64,000 bases of DNA from positions 62,001 through 126,000 of the forward strand of contig NZ_JBCNJT010000004.1 of NCBI RefSeq assembly GCF_039596395.1, read 5' to 3'. Source of the stretch: Fluviicola sp. (lineage in GTDB: Bacteria > Bacteroidota > Bacteroidia > Flavobacteriales_D > Crocinitomicaceae). The position numbers and the translations under genes are program-made. How positions within the stretch are numbered: position 1 is the stretch's first letter; every line of letters starts with the position of its first letter. The notes beneath the pieces are model-generated. The model was not told the DNA's origin, searched no databases, and saw only the letters and a program-made list of their open reading frames with translations. Below are positions 1-10,070 of this stretch, piece after piece.

Positions 1-34
1 ATCAATTTCCCCTTTAGATTAAAAATACTATAAA

Positions 35-421
35 TTAAACGCGACGTCTTTTTGGAGGACGACAACCATTGTGCGGAAGCGGAGTTACATCGATGATCTC
101 GATCACTTCGATCCCATGATTGTGAATTGCACGGATAGCTGATTCACGACCAGCACCTGGTCCTTTCACAAATACACGCACTCTACGTAATCCGAAGTCA
201 TGTGCTTCTTTAGATGCATCCTCAGCAGCAACCTGTGCAGCATACGGAGTGTTCTTTTTAGAACCTTTGAAGCCCATTTTTCCAGCGGATGACCAGGAAA
301 TAACCTGACCAGCGTTGTTCGTCAAAGAAATAATCACATTGTTGAAGGTAGCTTGGATATGCGCTTCACCCGCTGCGTCTACTTTGACGTTTTTCTTCTT
401 CTTTTGATTTGCTTTTGCCAT
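35..421 (-). CDS. rpsK: 30S ribosomal protein S11
   Basis: This 128-residue protein is of normal length for S11, a component of the platform of the small ribosomal subunit that contacts 16S rRNA near the E site. The conserved tail [12 protein letters not shown] and the segment [13 protein letters not shown] are diagnostic. It is the last complete gene of the leftward cluster. It lies 11 bases downstream of rpsM and is presumably followed by rpsD, rpoA and rplQ outside the window, as in the standard alpha operon. Confidence 0.97.
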   Translation of the reverse strand: MAKANQKKKKNVKVDAAGEAHIQATFNNVIISLTNNAGQVISWSSAGKMGFKGSKKNTPYAAQVAAEDASKEAHDFGLRRVRVFVKGPGAGRESAIRAIHNHGIEVIEIIDVTPLPHNGCRPPKRRRV

Positions 422-432
422 TTTCTTAACTA

Positions 433-807
433 TTACTTAGTTGCTTTCTTCTTGTTAGCAACTGTTTTTCTTCTACCTTTTCTAGTACGAGAGTTGTTTT
501 TCGTACGCTGACCTCTCAATGGAAGACCTGCACGGTGACGAATTCCACGTGTACATCCGATATCCATCAAACGCTTAATGTTCAACTGAATCTCAGAACG
601 CAACTGTCCTTCTGTTTTAATCTCAGCGATGGAGTTACGGATCAAAGCGATCTGATCGTCATTCCAGTCCTGTACTTTGATGTTTTCATCAATTCCGTTT
701 GATGTCAACACTTTCTTAGCCGTGCTGCGGCCAATTCCAAAGATGTACGTCAAACCGATTACACCTCTCTTGTTTTTTGGTAGATCAATACCTGCAATAC
801 GTGCCAT
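433..807 (-). CDS. rpsM: 30S ribosomal protein S13
   Basis: This 124-residue protein matches S13 along its length. It starts [19 protein letters not shown] and has the helix-hairpin-helix region with [14 protein letters not shown]. Its basic tail, with [16 protein letters not shown], reaches towards the P-site tRNA in known ribosomes. It follows rpmJ by only two bases, so the two are almost certainly co-transcribed and translationally coupled. Confidence 0.97.
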   Translation of the reverse strand: MARIAGIDLPKNKRGVIGLTYIFGIGRSTAKKVLTSNGIDENIKVQDWNDDQIALIRNSIAEIKTEGQLRSEIQLNIKRLMDIGCTRGIRHRAGLPLRGQRTKNNSRTRKGRRKTVANKKKATK

Positions 808-809
808 AA

Positions 810-926
810 TTACCCTTGTCTTTGTTTTAGTTTAGGATTCTTCTTGTTAATCACGTAAACTCTTCCTTTTCTTTTAACGATCTTGCAATCTGCAGAACGC
901 TTTTTTACTGAAGCTCTTACTTTCAT
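810..926 (-). CDS. rpmJ: 50S ribosomal protein L36 (zinc-free form)
   Basis: This is a 38-codon gene found by reading the gap between infA and rpsM. It encodes a protein starting [20 protein letters not shown] and ending in the family signature NPKLKQRQG. Only one cysteine is present, where the zinc-binding form has a CxxC pair plus a further Cys and His, so this is the zinc-independent paralogue type. Its place between infA and rpsM is the normal one. The start is the only ATG that gives the conserved N-terminus. Confidence 0.95.
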   Translation of the reverse strand: MKVRASVKKRSADCKIVKRKGRVYVINKKNPKLKQRQG

Positions 927-959
927 CTTTTGCTTTTTTATCGGAATTCTTTCTTACAA

Positions 960-1178
960 TTATTTGTAGCGGAAAGAAATACGTCCTTTAGTTAAATCAT
1001 ACGGAGACATTTCCACTTTCACACGGTCACCCGGAAGGATTTTAATGTAGAACATTCTCATCTTTCCTGAAATGTGCGCCGTAATCACGTGTCCATTCTC
1101 CAACTCGACACGAAACATTGCATTTGACAATGCTTCGATAATCGTTCCGTCTTGTTCTATAGATGCCTGTTTAGCCAT
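960..1178 (-). CDS. infA: Translation initiation factor IF-1
   Basis: This is a 72-residue single OB-fold protein. It has the typical start [20 protein letters not shown] and the conserved stretches [17 protein letters not shown] and [22 protein letters not shown]-1 occupies the ribosomal A site during initiation. It lies directly after secY with a three-base gap. The adk and map genes that sit between secY and infA in many other bacteria are absent here. Confidence 0.97.
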   Translation of the reverse strand: MAKQASIEQDGTIIEALSNAMFRVELENGHVITAHISGKMRMFYIKILPGDRVKVEMSPYDLTKGRISFRYK

Positions 1179-1181
1179 AAT

Positions 1182-2525
1182 CTAGAAACCTGATGACATT
1201 TCGTTTATACTTCTTCTTCCTCTCACACGTGATCCTTCCATCAAACCATCCATGTGGCGGTTCAATAAGTAAGATTCAATTTGCTGAAGGGTATCTAAAA
1301 CTACTCCTACCATGATTAACAACGAAGTTCCTCCGAAGAAATACTCAAAACCAGAAGTAATATTACAAGCATATGCAATAGATGGCAAGATCGCGATCAA
1401 TGCAAGGAAGATAGATCCAGGCAAAGTAATGCGTGATACCAATGAATCGATATACTCGGCAGTTTCATCTCCCGGACGAACGCCAGGGATAAATCCTCCA
1501 CTGCGCTTCAAATCATCAGCCATTTTACGTGGGTTGATCATAATAGCAGTGTAGAAGTACGTAAATACGATAATCAAAAGCGCTAACAATGCGTTGTAAG
1601 GTACACCATGTGTATCTCCTAACGCGTATTGAATAACACCACCGTCTTTTTGCTGAGAGAAAATCATTACCGGGATAGTCATGATCGCTTGCGCGAAGAT
1701 GATCGGCATTACACCGGAAGCATTTACCTTCAAAGGCAAATAGTTTCTAGCTCCCTGCTCATCTACTGCTCTTGCTCCAACAACACGTTTTGCTGTGTTT
1801 AGAGGAACTTTACGCACACCTTGAACAATCAGGATTGTTCCAAGTACGATAAGCATGAATACGATGATCTCCAAAACAATTTTAAGCGGGAAATTTTTGT
1901 TAGCAGCCATTTCAGTAAGGAAAGAAGATGGGAGACGGGACAAGATCCCTACGGTAATCAATAACGAAATACCATTCCCGATTCCCTTATCTGTAATGCG
2001 TTCACCTAACCATACAGCAAACATTGAACCGGCAACCATACAAGACACCGCTGTGGTCCACCATAACATGGATAGATCAGCAGGCAGCGCACCCTTGATA
2101 CTAGACGCATACAACGAAATATAACTCGGTGCCTGAACAGCACAGATGATAATCGTCAATATACGCGTATACGTATTGATTTGTTTTCTACCTGATTCAC
2201 CTTCATTCTGCATTTTCTGAACAGCAGGAACTGCCATCCCCAATAACTGCATAATGATCGAAGCACTAATGTAAGGCATGATACCAAGCGCCATAATGGA
2301 CACGTTGGTAAACCCTCCACCGGAGAACATCGATAACAATGATTCAAGCACGTTGTCACCTCCTTTGCGGGATGCATTTGCAAGTACTGCTTCTGCATTC
2401 ACACCAGGCAACATGATAAACGATCCGATACGGTATACGAGAATTAAGAAAAGCGTCAATAAGATACGCTTTCTTAATTCTTCTACTTTCCAGATGTTTT
2501 TTATGTTTTGTATAAACCGTTTCAT
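1182..2525 (-). CDS. secY: Preprotein translocase subunit SecY
   Basis: This 447-residue protein is the channel subunit of the SecYEG translocase in the inner membrane. Ten hydrophobic segments can be followed. The plug and first-helix region includes RIGSFIMLPGVNAEA, and the cytoplasmic loops include the conserved GIMPYISASIIMQLL and RPGDETAEYI stretches. It follows rplO by 23 bases within the spc-type cluster, the usual location. The length is typical. Confidence 0.97.
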   Translation of the reverse strand: MKRFIQNIKNIWKVEELRKRILLTLFLILVYRIGSFIMLPGVNAEAVLANASRKGGDNVLESLLSMFSGGGFTNVSIMALGIMPYISASIIMQLLGMAVPAVQKMQNEGESGRKQINTYTRILTIIICAVQAPSYISLYASSIKGALPADLSMLWWTTAVSCMVAGSMFAVWLGERITDKGIGNGISLLITVGILSRLPSSFLTEMAANKNFPLKIVLEIIVFMLIVLGTILIVQGVRKVPLNTAKRVVGARAVDEQGARNYLPLKVNASGVMPIIFAQAIMTIPVMIFSQQKDGGVIQYALGDTHGVPYNALLALLIIVFTYFYTAIMINPRKMADDLKRSGGFIPGVRPGDETAEYIDSLVSRITLPGSIFLALIAILPSIAYACNITSGFEYFFGGTSLLIMVGVVLDTLQQIESYLLNRHMDGLMEGSRVRGRRSINEMSSGF

Positions 2526-2548
2526 AAAAAAAATGTCGGCAAAGTTAA

Positions 2549-2995
2549 TTAGATTTCTGAAATAGAACCACCTTGAGCTTCAATTCCTGCTTTTGCAGAA
2601 GAAGAAAACTTGTGTGCACTTACTGTTACTTTCGATTTAAGTTCTCCGCGACCTAAGATTTTTACCAGGTCATTACGAGATACCAAACCGTTTTCACGTA
2701 GTACTTCGATAGTAATATCAGTTACATTCTTACGATCAACCAATGATTGAATAGCATCTAAGTTGATTGCTTTGTATTCAACACGATTGATGTTTTTGAA
2801 TCCGAATTTAGGAACACGACGTTGTAACGGCATTTGTCCTCCTTCGAATCCGATTTTCTTAGAATAACCGGAACGGGATTTCGCTCCTTTGTGACCGCGC
2901 GTAGCAGTACCACCACCTCCGGAACCGTGTCCACGACCGATTCTCTTATCAGATAGAACGGATCCTTTAGCAGGTGTTAAATTATTTAAATTCAT
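2549..2995 (-). CDS. rplO: 50S ribosomal protein L15
   Basis: This 148-residue protein has the glycine- and arginine-rich N-terminal extension typical of L15, with GRGHGSGGGGTATRGHKG, followed by the globular domain with GGQMPLQRRVPKFGF. L15 is a late-assembling large-subunit protein that threads into 23S rRNA. It lies between rpmD and secY, the standard order. Confidence 0.97.
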   Translation of the reverse strand: MNLNNLTPAKGSVLSDKRIGRGHGSGGGGTATRGHKGAKSRSGYSKKIGFEGGQMPLQRRVPKFGFKNINRVEYKAINLDAIQSLVDRKNVTDITIEVLRENGLVSRNDLVKILGRGELKSKVTVSAHKFSSSAKAGIEAQGGSISEI

Positions 2996-3015
2996 GGATA
3001 ATTCGTTTTAAAGTA

Positions 3016-3192
3016 TTATTCTACAACTTCTACCAAATGCGCTACCTTCTTGATCATTCCAAGAATTTGCGGAGTTGCTTCTTTCTCAATTACCTGGTTC
3101 AAACGGCGGAATCCTAACGCCTGGATTGTAGCTACCTGACGAGCCGGACGTTTGATAGCACTGCGAACTTGTTTGATTTTAATTGTTGCCAT
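3016..3192 (-). CDS. rpmD: 50S ribosomal protein L30
   Basis: This is a 58-codon gene in the gap between rpsE and rplO. The product starts MATIKIKQVRSAIKRPARQ, continues with the conserved TIQALGFRRLN segment and ends HLVEVVE, all as expected for bacterial L30. It lies 11 bases after rpsE and 20 bases before rplO, so it is part of the same transcript. Confidence 0.95.
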   Translation of the reverse strand: MATIKIKQVRSAIKRPARQVATIQALGFRRLNQVIEKEATPQILGMIKKVAHLVEVVE

Positions 3193-3203
3193 ACTATTTT
3201 TTA

Positions 3204-3722
3204 TTAACCGTTAAACACTTTGTCCATACTGATTCCACGCTGACGTGCAACAGCTGCTGCATCGCGCATAGATGCCAATGCATTGATTGTTGCTTTAACA
3301 ACGTTGTGTGGGTTGGATGATCCTTGAGATTTTGCCAATACGTTGTGAATACCTACAGATTCCAATACTGCACGCATCGCACCACCAGCGATTACTCCTG
3401 TACCATTTGTAGCAGGTTTTAATAAAACTTCTGCTCCACCGAATTTTCCTTTTTGTGCGTGAGGAACTGTACCTTTTAAGATCGGAACTTTGATCAGGTT
3501 CTTTTTCGCATCGTCGATTCCTTTTGTAATCGCTTCTGTTACTTCTTTTGCCTTACCAAGACCATGACCAACGATACCGTTTTCATCCCCAACAACTACG
3601 ATAGCTGAGAAACTGAACGTACGACCACCTTTTGTTACTTTAGTCACACGGTTCACAGCTACCAATTTATCTTTAAGCTCAATATCTGAGGCTTTTACTC
3701 TATTTCCTATAATTGCTGCCAT
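3204..3722 (-). CDS. rpsE: 30S ribosomal protein S5
   Basis: This 172-residue protein has the S5 double-stranded-RNA-binding N-terminal domain, with [20 protein letters not shown] and [20 protein letters not shown]. The C-terminal domain carries [20 protein letters not shown] and the conserved [11 protein letters not shown]5 contributes to decoding fidelity at the mRNA entry side. The gene follows rplR by five bases. Confidence 0.97.
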   Translation of the reverse strand: MAAIIGNRVKASDIELKDKLVAVNRVTKVTKGGRTFSFSAIVVVGDENGIVGHGLGKAKEVTEAITKGIDDAKKNLIKVPILKGTVPHAQKGKFGGAEVLLKPATNGTGVIAGGAMRAVLESVGIHNVLAKSQGSSNPHNVVKATINALASMRDAAAVARQRGISMDKVFNG

Positions 3723-3727
3723 GATGA

Positions 3728-4081
3728 TTAAAATTTAAGTCCTCCTTCTCTAGCTGAATCAGCCAATGATTTAACACGACCGTGGTACAAGTACCCGTTA
3801 CGGTCAAATACTACTGATTCTACACCAGCTTTTACCGCTTTTGCAGCGATCTCTTTTCCTACAACTGCTGCTTGCTCAGATTTGCTTTTCTTGTCAGCAG
3901 CGGTGTTTTTGTAAGAAGAAGCAGCAGCCAATGTGATTCCTTTTGTATCATCGATCAACTGAGCGTAGATTTGCTTGTTTGAACGGAATACAGAAAGACG
4001 AGGCACGGAAGTAGTACCAGAAATTTTCTTTCTGATTCTTCTCTTAATTTTTGCTCTTCTGTTTAATTTACTAAATGCCAT
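3728..4081 (-). CDS. rplR: 50S ribosomal protein L18
   Basis: This 117-residue protein binds 5S rRNA in the large subunit. The basic N-terminus ([16 protein letters not shown]) precedes [18 protein letters not shown]. The C-terminal motif [20 protein letters not shown] and the end GGLKF are typical of the family. It lies between rplF and rpsE with short spacers. Confidence 0.97.
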   Translation of the reverse strand: MAFSKLNRRAKIKRRIRKKISGTTSVPRLSVFRSNKQIYAQLIDDTKGITLAAASSYKNTAADKKSKSEQAAVVGKEIAAKAVKAGVESVVFDRNGYLYHGRVKSLADSAREGGLKF

Positions 4082-4092
4082 AACTTCTAAAA

Positions 4093-4650
4093 TTATTTTT
4101 TACCTGCAGATTTACCAGCTTTTCTTCGAACTTCTTCACCCATAAAGCGAATACCTTTTCCTTTGTACGGCTCAGGTTTACGAAGGGAACGAATTTTGGC
4201 AGCAGCCTGGCCCAAAAGTTGCTTATCGTGTGACTCTAAAGTCACCACCGGAGCTTTACCTTTTTGAGTATCTGCAGATACCTTAATTTCTTTCGGGAAT
4301 TCGATGATGATCGGGTGAGAATAACCTAACGCTAACTCCAACGATTGTCCTGTTGCAGTTGCACGGTAACCTACACCGATTACTTCCAATTCCTTTTTGT
4401 ACCCTTCGGATACACCAACAACCATGTTCTGGATCAATGCGCGGTATAAACCGTGCTTGGAACGATGGTCCGGCGCATCAGACGCGCGGCTTAAAGTGAT
4501 CTCAGATCCTTCGATATTGATGGAAACAGCTTCTGTATCGAAATCCTGCTCCAACGTACCGTTCTTTCCTTTTACGGAGATAACTGATCCGTCCACCTTT
4601 ACTTCAACTCCACTCGGGATTGTTACTGGGGATTTACCTATCCTTGACAT
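4093..4650 (-). CDS. rplF: 50S ribosomal protein L6
   Basis: This 185-residue protein has two repeated domains. The C-terminal signature [20 protein letters not shown] is complete. L6 sits near the factor-binding stalk base. It is the first gene after a 188-base spacer that contains a hairpin and a good promoter match, so it probably begins a second transcription unit as well as receiving read-through from upstream. Confidence 0.97.
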   Translation of the reverse strand: MSRIGKSPVTIPSGVEVKVDGSVISVKGKNGTLEQDFDTEAVSINIEGSEITLSRASDAPDHRSKHGLYRALIQNMVVGVSEGYKKELEVIGVGYRATATGQSLELALGYSHPIIIEFPKEIKVSADTQKGKAPVVTLESHDKQLLGQAAAKIRSLRKPEPYKGKGIRFMGEEVRRKAGKSAGKK

Positions 4651-4683
4651 TATTTATTTAATTACGAATTACGAAAACGAGCG

Positions 4684-4714
4684 CAAAAGTACAACAATAA
4701 AAGATACGAGTCAA
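4684..4714 (-). promoter_or_regulatory. Predicted internal promoter upstream of rplF
   Basis: Read on the minus strand, TTG at 4714-4712 is followed after 20 bases by TACTTTTG at 4691-4684, a perfect match to the Bacteroidota -7 consensus TAnnTTTG at a suitable distance from the -33 element. Transcription would start about 30 bases upstream of rplF. This would let rplF through rpsK be expressed independently of the S10-side genes. The match is read from sequence and activity is inferred. Confidence 0.55.
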
Positions 4715-4781
4715 TACCCATATCTTTTTTGATTCCTGGCGCTCAGAAATCTGCATTCTAGTTTCTACTTGTTTTAAAATG

Positions 4782-4826
4782 AAAAAAGGGACTTTCCCGA
4801 AGGTTCGGGACTCAGTCACCTTTTTT
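4782..4826. terminator. Terminator-like hairpin between rpsH and rplF
   Basis: An A-run and GG at 4782-4789, GACT and TCCCGA are mirrored by TCGGGA, AGTC and CCTTTTTT, giving a long stem with small internal mismatches and an AGGT loop. The outer arms are A and T runs, so it would look like an intrinsic terminator on either strand. On the minus strand it lies after rpsH and ahead of the predicted rplF promoter. It may attenuate rather than end transcription. Confidence 0.7.
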
Positions 4827-4838
4827 ATTTTATGCTTT

Positions 4839-5237
4839 TTAATATACGTAGCAAAGAACTTCTCCGCCTACGTTTTCTTTTCTTGCTTCTTTATCCGTGA
4901 TCACTCCTCTTGAAGTAGAAACGATAGCGATTCCCAAACCATTCAATACACGTGGCATTTCTGCTGCACCTGAATACTTACGAAGACCTGGACGAGACGC
5001 GCGCTCGATTTTAGTGATCGCAGGAACTTTTGTGGATTGGTTGTACTTCAATGCGATTTTAATCACACCTTGTTTTCCATCTTCTTCGAATTTGTAATTC
5101 GCGATGTAACCCTGATCGAACAAGATTGCTGTAATAGCTTTTTTAGTGTTTGAAGCTGGAATTTCAACTGTCTTCAAACGAGCCATATTCGCGTTACGGA
5201 TTCGTGTTAGATAATCTGCAATAGGATCTGTATACAT
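4839..5237 (-). CDS. rpsH: 30S ribosomal protein S8
   Basis: This 132-residue protein starts with the S8 hallmark [18 protein letters not shown] and carries the C-terminal rRNA-binding signature [21 protein letters not shown]8 binds the central domain of 16S rRNA and in Escherichia coli is the translational repressor of the spc operon. Here it is the last gene before the hairpin at 4782-4826. Confidence 0.97.
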   Translation of the reverse strand: MYTDPIADYLTRIRNANMARLKTVEIPASNTKKAITAILFDQGYIANYKFEEDGKQGVIKIALKYNQSTKVPAITKIERASRPGLRKYSGAAEMPRVLNGLGIAIVSTSRGVITDKEARKENVGGEVLCYVY

Positions 5238-5296
5238 GTCCTTTTTCTTTTATTAATTACTCGGTAGAGTTTCACTCCGTCAACTGACGGTGACTT

Positions 5297-5566
5297 TTAC
5301 CAACTTGCTTTTTTAACTCCCGGGATTTTACCAGCCAATGCCATTTCACGGAAAGTAACACGTGAAACACCGAATTGACGCATATAACCACGAGGACGAC
5401 CAGTCAACCCGCAACGATTGTGTACACGAACCTTGGAAGAGTTCGCTGGCAATTGCTGCAATGCATCCCAATCTCCGGCAGCTTTCAACTCAGCTCTTTT
5501 CGCTGCGTATTTTGCTACCATTTTTTCTCTTTTGCGCTCACGCGCTTTCATTGATTCCTTAGCCAT
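5297..5566 (-). CDS. rpsN: 30S ribosomal protein S14 (zinc-free form)
   Basis: The protein is 89 residues when started at [16 protein letters not shown], which is the family start. An in-frame ATG twelve codons upstream gives an extension without family support and is not used. The C-terminus with [19 protein letters not shown] and IPGVKKASW is typical. There is one cysteine where the zinc-binding form has four, so this is the longer zinc-independent type. Confidence 0.96.
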   Translation of the reverse strand: MAKESMKARERKREKMVAKYAAKRAELKAAGDWDALQQLPANSSKVRVHNRCGLTGRPRGYMRQFGVSRVTFREMALAGKIPGVKKASW

Positions 5567-5570
5567 TGTC

Positions 5571-6122
5571 TTATTTTTTGATGAATGGGAATCCGAAGGC
5601 ATCTAGCAAAGCTCTTCCTTCTTCGTCGCTTTCAGCTGTTGTAACAAAAGTGATATCCATACCTAAGATCTTGCTTACCTTGTCGATATCGATCTCAGGG
5701 AAAATGATATGCTCTTTAACTCCTAAATTGAAGTTACCACGTCCGTCAAATCCTTTTGGATTAACTCCACGGAAGTCACGTGTACGAGGCAAAGCAACAG
5801 CAATAAAACGGTCTAAGAAATCGTACATTTTATCACCACGCAAAGTAACTTTAGTACCGATCGGCATTCCTTTACGCAATTTAAAGTTCGAAACGTCTTT
5901 TTTAGACATCGTAGCTACTGCTTTTTGACCAGCGATACGGGAAACATCCGCAACCGCGTTGTCAACGATTTTCTTATCAGCAACTGCATCACCCAATCCC
6001 TGGCTGATTACAATTTTCTGCAACTTAGGCACACGCATAATGGTTTTGTACCCAAATTTCTCAGTCAATGCAGGAATGATTTCCTCCTTGTACTGTTTTT
6101 TTAATCTTGGTGAATAACTCAT
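5571..6122 (-). CDS. rplE: 50S ribosomal protein L5
   Basis: This 183-residue protein matches L5, which binds 5S rRNA and contacts P-site tRNA and S13. The segments [40 protein letters not shown] and [20 protein letters not shown] are recognisable. Its start codon touches the stop region of rplX (they share one base), which suggests translational coupling. Confidence 0.97.
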   Translation of the reverse strand: MSYSPRLKKQYKEEIIPALTEKFGYKTIMRVPKLQKIVISQGLGDAVADKKIVDNAVADVSRIAGQKAVATMSKKDVSNFKLRKGMPIGTKVTLRGDKMYDFLDRFIAVALPRTRDFRGVNPKGFDGRGNFNLGVKEHIIFPEIDIDKVSKILGMDITFVTTAESDEEGRALLDAFGFPFIKK

Positions 6123-6439
6123 TACTTGATCTCCTCTCCTGATTTTTTAGAATAACGAACTAACTTACCTTTCGCATTTTCCTTACGTCCGATGCGGCTA
6201 GCTTGTCCTTTAACTACTACCATCAAGTTGGAAATGTGGATAGATCCTTCTTTCTCAACGATTCCTCCTTGTGGTTCAGACGCGCTTGGCTTTGTGTGAC
6301 GTTTTACAACGTTCACTCCACCTACTGTAGCACGCTCCTTGTTTCTGTCAATAGTCAGTACTGTTCCTTCCTGACCTCTAGACTCACCGCTTAATACTTT
6401 AACAGTGTCGCCTACTTTGATGTGTAATTTCTTTTGCAT
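6122..6439 (-). CDS. rplX: 50S ribosomal protein L24
   Basis: This 105-residue protein carries a KOW motif near the N-terminus ([20 protein letters not shown]) and the conserved [10 protein letters not shown] and [18 protein letters not shown]24 initiates large-subunit assembly by binding the 5' end of 23S rRNA. It overlaps rplE by one base and follows rplN by 14 bases. Confidence 0.97.
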   Translation of the reverse strand: MQKKLHIKVGDTVKVLSGESRGQEGTVLTIDRNKERATVGGVNVVKRHTKPSASEPQGGIVEKEGSIHISNLMVVVKGQASRIGRKENAKGKLVRYSKKSGEEIK

Positions 6440-6453
6440 GACTTCACTACTGA

Positions 6454-6822
6454 TTAAAGTACTTCGGGAGCAAGTGAAACAATTTTCATGTAATTGTTCT
6501 CACGAAGCTCACGAGCTACTGGTCCAAAAATACGGGTTCCTCTCATCTCCCCCGCCTGATTCAAGATAACACATGCGTTATCATCGAAACGAATGTAAGA
6601 ACCGTCAGGTCGGCGAACCTCCTTGCGTGTTCTTACAACAACCGCCTTGGCAACCGCACCTTTTTTAACGGCTCCAGAGGGCATTGCGCTCTTAACAGCT
6701 ACTACGATCTTATCTCCTACAGAAGCATAACGACGTTTTGTACCACCTAATACGCGGATACATAACACCTCTTTTGCTCCGGAGTTATCTGCAACTGCAA
6801 GTCTTGATTCTTGTTGTATCAT
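6454..6822 (-). CDS. rplN: 50S ribosomal protein L14
   Basis: This 122-residue protein has the full L14 pattern: [20 protein letters not shown] at the start, [20 protein letters not shown] in the middle, and [20 protein letters not shown] before the end. L14 forms an intersubunit bridge with 16S rRNA. It lies between rpsQ and rplX. Confidence 0.97.
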   Translation of the reverse strand: MIQQESRLAVADNSGAKEVLCIRVLGGTKRRYASVGDKIVVAVKSAMPSGAVKKGAVAKAVVVRTRKEVRRPDGSYIRFDDNACVILNQAGEMRGTRIFGPVARELRENNYMKIVSLAPEVL

Positions 6823-6834
6823 TGCAACTAATTA

Positions 6835-7092
6835 TTATTTAGCTCTTTCTAAAATTTCTACTAATCTCCAGTTCTTGTTCTTAGACAAAGGACGGGTCTC
6901 CATGATCTTAACGGTGTCACCAATGTTACAGTCGTTATTTTCATCGTGGGCCACAAATTTAGTAGTTTTTTTCACGAACTTACCATATTTCGGGTGTTTT
7001 ACTTTTCTTTCTACAGAAACCACGATAGATTTTTCCATCTTATCACTGGTAACAGTCCCGATACGTTCTTTTCTTAAATTACGCTTTTCCAT
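6835..7092 (-). CDS. rpsQ: 30S ribosomal protein S17
   Basis: This is an 85-residue OB-fold protein that binds 16S rRNA early in assembly. It carries the family segments [33 protein letters not shown] and the signature [20 protein letters not shown]. It lies between rpmC and rplN. Confidence 0.97.
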   Translation of the reverse strand: MEKRNLRKERIGTVTSDKMEKSIVVSVERKVKHPKYGKFVKKTTKFVAHDENNDCNIGDTVKIMETRPLSKNKNWRLVEILERAK

Positions 7093-7116
7093 TTCAAGCT
7101 TCTTTTATTTCAAGCC

Positions 7117-7311
7117 TTATGCTTGAATTTCACGTTTTCTCAATTCAGTATTCAAACGAGCAATCTGCTTGCGAACGTCACGAATTTGGATTGGGTTCTC
7201 CAATGGAGTTACTTTGTGTCCCAATTTCATTTTCGTCAATTTTTCCGTTTCGCTTGACACTTGCTTTTTCAAATCGTCAATTGAAAGTTTACTTAATTCT
7301 ACCTTTTTCAT
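7117..7311 (-). CDS. rpmC: 50S ribosomal protein L29
   Basis: This is a 64-residue two-helix protein located at the exit tunnel rim next to L23 in known ribosomes. The start KKVELSKLSIDDLKKQVSSE and the conserved QIRDVRKQIARLNTELRKRE identify it. It follows rplP by eight bases. Confidence 0.96.
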   Translation of the reverse strand: MKKVELSKLSIDDLKKQVSSETEKLTKMKLGHKVTPLENPIQIRDVRKQIARLNTELRKREIQA

Positions 7312-7319
7312 GCTTTCAA

Positions 7320-7748
7320 TTATTTACCAGGTACAACATAATCGTTACGAACGATGAACTTACATTTTACCGGTAGCTTTTGAGCTGCCAAACGTAATGC
7401 TTCCTTTGCAACTTCATAAGGAACACCATCCGCTTCAAACATAATACGTCCTGGTCTTACAACCGCCACCCAGTGGCTAGGAGCTCCTTTACCTTTACCC
7501 ATACGTACCTCTGCAGGCTTCGATGTGATCGGTTTGTCTGGGAAGATACGGATCCACACCTTTCCTTCACGCTTCATGTAACGCGTAACTGCGATACGGG
7601 AAGCTTCAATCTGGCGTGATGTAATCCATCCCGGCTCCAATGTTTTCAGTCCGAAAGATCCGAATGCAATAGTAGATCCGCGTTGCGCTTCACCACGATT
7701 ACGACCTTTTTGAACTCTTCTAAATTTGGTTCTCTTTGGAGATAACAT
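7320..7748 (-). CDS. rplP: 50S ribosomal protein L16
   Basis: This 142-residue protein starts [19 protein letters not shown] and has the L16 signatures [20 protein letters not shown] and [21 protein letters not shown]16 helps place the aminoacyl-tRNA at the peptidyl-transferase centre. It lies between rpsC and rpmC in the standard S10-operon order. Confidence 0.97.
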   Translation of the reverse strand: MLSPKRTKFRRVQKGRNRGEAQRGSTIAFGSFGLKTLEPGWITSRQIEASRIAVTRYMKREGKVWIRIFPDKPITSKPAEVRMGKGKGAPSHWVAVVRPGRIMFEADGVPYEVAKEALRLAAQKLPVKCKFIVRNDYVVPGK

Positions 7749-7771
7749 CTTCTGAAAATTTTAATGTGTTT

Positions 7772-8530
7772 TTACTTCTTTTTACGGTTGTTTCCACCTT
7801 TTCCTCCAGCCGGACGACGGTTACCACGGTCCCCACGGTCTCCTGATGGAGCTCCGCCTTTAGCACCTTGTGCAGCCATTCCAACATTCGGGGAAAGATC
7901 ACGACGACCGTAAACTTCACCTTTGCAGATCCATACTTTGATCCCGATCAATCCGTAAGTAGTCAATGCCTCACCTACTGCATAATCGATATCAGCTCTG
8001 AACGTATGTAACGGAGTACGTCCATCTTTGTACATTTCTGAACGAGCCATTTCAGCTCCATTCAAACGACCTGAAATTTTCACTTTGATACCTTCGGCAC
8101 CCATTCGCATGGTTGAACCGATAGCCATCTTGATAGCGCGACGGAATGAAATACGAGCTTCGATCTGACGAGCGATACCATCTGCCACCAAACGAGCATC
8201 CAATTCCGGACGTTTTACCTCGAAAATGTTGATCTGGATCTCTTTTTTCGTCAATTTCTTCAACTCTTCTTTCAATTTGTCTACTTCTTGACCACCTTTA
8301 CCGATAATCACTCCCGGACGAGCCGTGTTGATTGTTACAGTAACGAGCTTGAGGGTACGCTCGATGATGATTTTCGAAATACTTGCTCTGGATAAACGAG
8401 CGTGAAGATACTTGCGGATCTGATCGTCTTCAACGATTTTATCGCGGTAGTTATCTCCACCGTACCAGTTAGATTCCCATCCGTGGATGAAACCTAGTCT
8501 ATTACCAATTGGATTCGTCTTTTGTCCCAT
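7772..8530 (-). CDS. rpsC: 30S ribosomal protein S3
   Basis: This 252-residue protein starts [20 protein letters not shown]. It contains the KH domain motif [18 protein letters not shown] around residues 75-92 and the C-terminal S3 signature including [11 protein letters not shown] glycine-, arginine- and lysine-rich tail of roughly 35 residues follows and makes it somewhat longer than the enterobacterial protein. S3 forms part of the mRNA entry helicase. Confidence 0.97.
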   Translation of the reverse strand: MGQKTNPIGNRLGFIHGWESNWYGGDNYRDKIVEDDQIRKYLHARLSRASISKIIIERTLKLVTVTINTARPGVIIGKGGQEVDKLKEELKKLTKKEIQINIFEVKRPELDARLVADGIARQIEARISFRRAIKMAIGSTMRMGAEGIKVKISGRLNGAEMARSEMYKDGRTPLHTFRADIDYAVGEALTTYGLIGIKVWICKGEVYGRRDLSPNVGMAAQGAKGGAPSGDRGDRGNRRPAGGKGGNNRKKK

Positions 8531-8542
8531 TTTCCTTTACAA

Positions 8543-8938
8543 TTATTTTGAACCATCAACAACGATAGTCACGTGGTTTGATCTTTTACGAACTCGGTAA
8601 GCTCTACCTTGAGGTGCAGTCTGGATACGCTTAAGCATTCCCGCTGAACCAACTTCGATTGATTTTACCACTAATTTCTCATCCTCAATGCTCTTACCTT
8701 CGTTTTTAGCTTCCCAGTTAGCAATTGCTGAACGCAATAACTTGGATAAACTCAACGATGCATCCTTCGCATTGTGTTGCAATATGTTTAGAGCCTTGTT
8801 TACTTCAACTCCACGTACAAGATCTGCAACCAATCTCATTTTACGAGGAGAAATCGGAGAGTTATTCAACTTTGCGAATGCAGTAGTTGCTTTTTCCTCT
8901 TTGATTTTATCTGCTCTTAATTTCTTTCTAGCGCCCAT
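8543..8938 (-). CDS. rplV: 50S ribosomal protein L22
   Basis: This 131-residue protein includes the conserved [19 protein letters not shown] and the loop with [20 protein letters not shown] that lines the exit tunnel in known structures. It ends with [10 protein letters not shown]. The gene lies between rpsS and rpsC with short spacers. Confidence 0.97.
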   Translation of the reverse strand: MGARKKLRADKIKEEKATTAFAKLNNSPISPRKMRLVADLVRGVEVNKALNILQHNAKDASLSLSKLLRSAIANWEAKNEGKSIEDEKLVVKSIEVGSAGMLKRIQTAPQGRAYRVRKRSNHVTIVVDGSK

Positions 8939-8953
8939 GTCACTTGAATTTTA

Positions 8954-9232
8954 CTATCTTTTTTTATCCTTTTTGTTAGCACCATGTCCACGGAAGTTAC
9001 GTGTAGGAGAAAATTCTCCCAATTTGTGACCTACCATGTTTTCTGTTGCGAACACAGGAATAAACTTATTCCCGTTATGCACTGCAAACGTCAACCCAAC
9101 CATGTCAGGTGTGATTGTAGAAGCGCGGGACCAAGTTTTGATCACTGCTTTGCTTCCGCTTTCTTGTGCTGCATCCACTCTCTTTGTCAACTTATAGTGT
9201 ACAAAAGGTGGTTTTTTCAACGAACGACTCAT
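8954..9232 (-). CDS. rpsS: 30S ribosomal protein S19
   Basis: This 92-residue protein begins [19 protein letters not shown] and carries the family motif [20 protein letters not shown] and the end [21 protein letters not shown]19 sits in the small-subunit head near S13. It is three bases downstream of rplB. Confidence 0.97.
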   Translation of the reverse strand: MSRSLKKPPFVHYKLTKRVDAAQESGSKAVIKTWSRASTITPDMVGLTFAVHNGNKFIPVFATENMVGHKLGEFSPTRNFRGHGANKKDKKR

Positions 9233-9235
9233 ACC

Positions 9236-10060
9236 TTATTTCTTTCTTCTCTCGATGATAAACTTATCTGAATACTTCTTTTTCGCACGTGTTTTGTATC
9301 CTTTAGCAGGCATACCGTTACGTGAACGAGGGTGACCACCGGCGTTACGCCCTTCACCACCACCCATCGGGTGATCTACCGGGTTCATCACAACACCACG
9401 TACACGTGGACGACGACCCAACCAGCGTGAGCGACCAGCTTTACCAGAAACTACTAATGAATGTTCTCCATTCGATACGGCTCCGATTGTAGCCATACAA
9501 GTAGTCAAAATCATACGAGTCTCACCAGAAGGCAATTTGATAATCGCAAAACGACCATCACGAGCGTTCAATTGAGCATATGTTCCTGCTCCACGAGCAA
9601 TTGCACCACCTTTTCCAGGCTGCAACTCGATGTTATGGATCACAGATCCAAGAGGAACATCGGATAAAAATAATGCGTTTCCAACATTCGGAGCAGCACC
9701 TGCACCAGATACAACTGTATCACCTACTTTCAATCCTTCAGGAGCAACGATGTAACGTTTCTCTCCGTCCACATAATAAAGCAAAGCAATACGAGCAGTT
9801 CTGTTCGGATCGTATTCGATTGTTTTAACCACTGCAGGCACACCGTGCTTGTCGCGCTTAAAGTCAATAATACGATACTTTTGCTTGTGTCCACCACCGA
9901 TGTAGCGCATGGTCATACGACCATCATTGTTACGACCACCAGACTTGCTCTTTTTCGCAACCAAGCTCTTTTCAGGAACGTTCGTTGTTACTTCAGCATA
10001 AGTACTGTTGATCTTGTGTCTTTGCCCTGGAGTAATAGGCTGAAATTTTCTAAGACCCAT
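9236..10060 (-). CDS. rplB: 50S ribosomal protein L2
   Basis: This 274-residue protein carries the L2 signature [20 protein letters not shown], which includes the histidine important for peptidyl-transferase activity in family studies. The N-terminal RNA-binding domain has [20 protein letters not shown]. The length is typical. The gene lies between rplW and rpsS. Confidence 0.98.
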   Translation of the reverse strand: MGLRKFQPITPGQRHKINSTYAEVTTNVPEKSLVAKKSKSGGRNNDGRMTMRYIGGGHKQKYRIIDFKRDKHGVPAVVKTIEYDPNRTARIALLYYVDGEKRYIVAPEGLKVGDTVVSGAGAAPNVGNALFLSDVPLGSVIHNIELQPGKGGAIARGAGTYAQLNARDGRFAIIKLPSGETRMILTTCMATIGAVSNGEHSLVVSGKAGRSRWLGRRPRVRGVVMNPVDHPMGGGEGRNAGGHPRSRNGMPAKGYKTRAKKKYSDKFIIERRKK

Positions 10061-10070
10061 CAGTTTTTAC

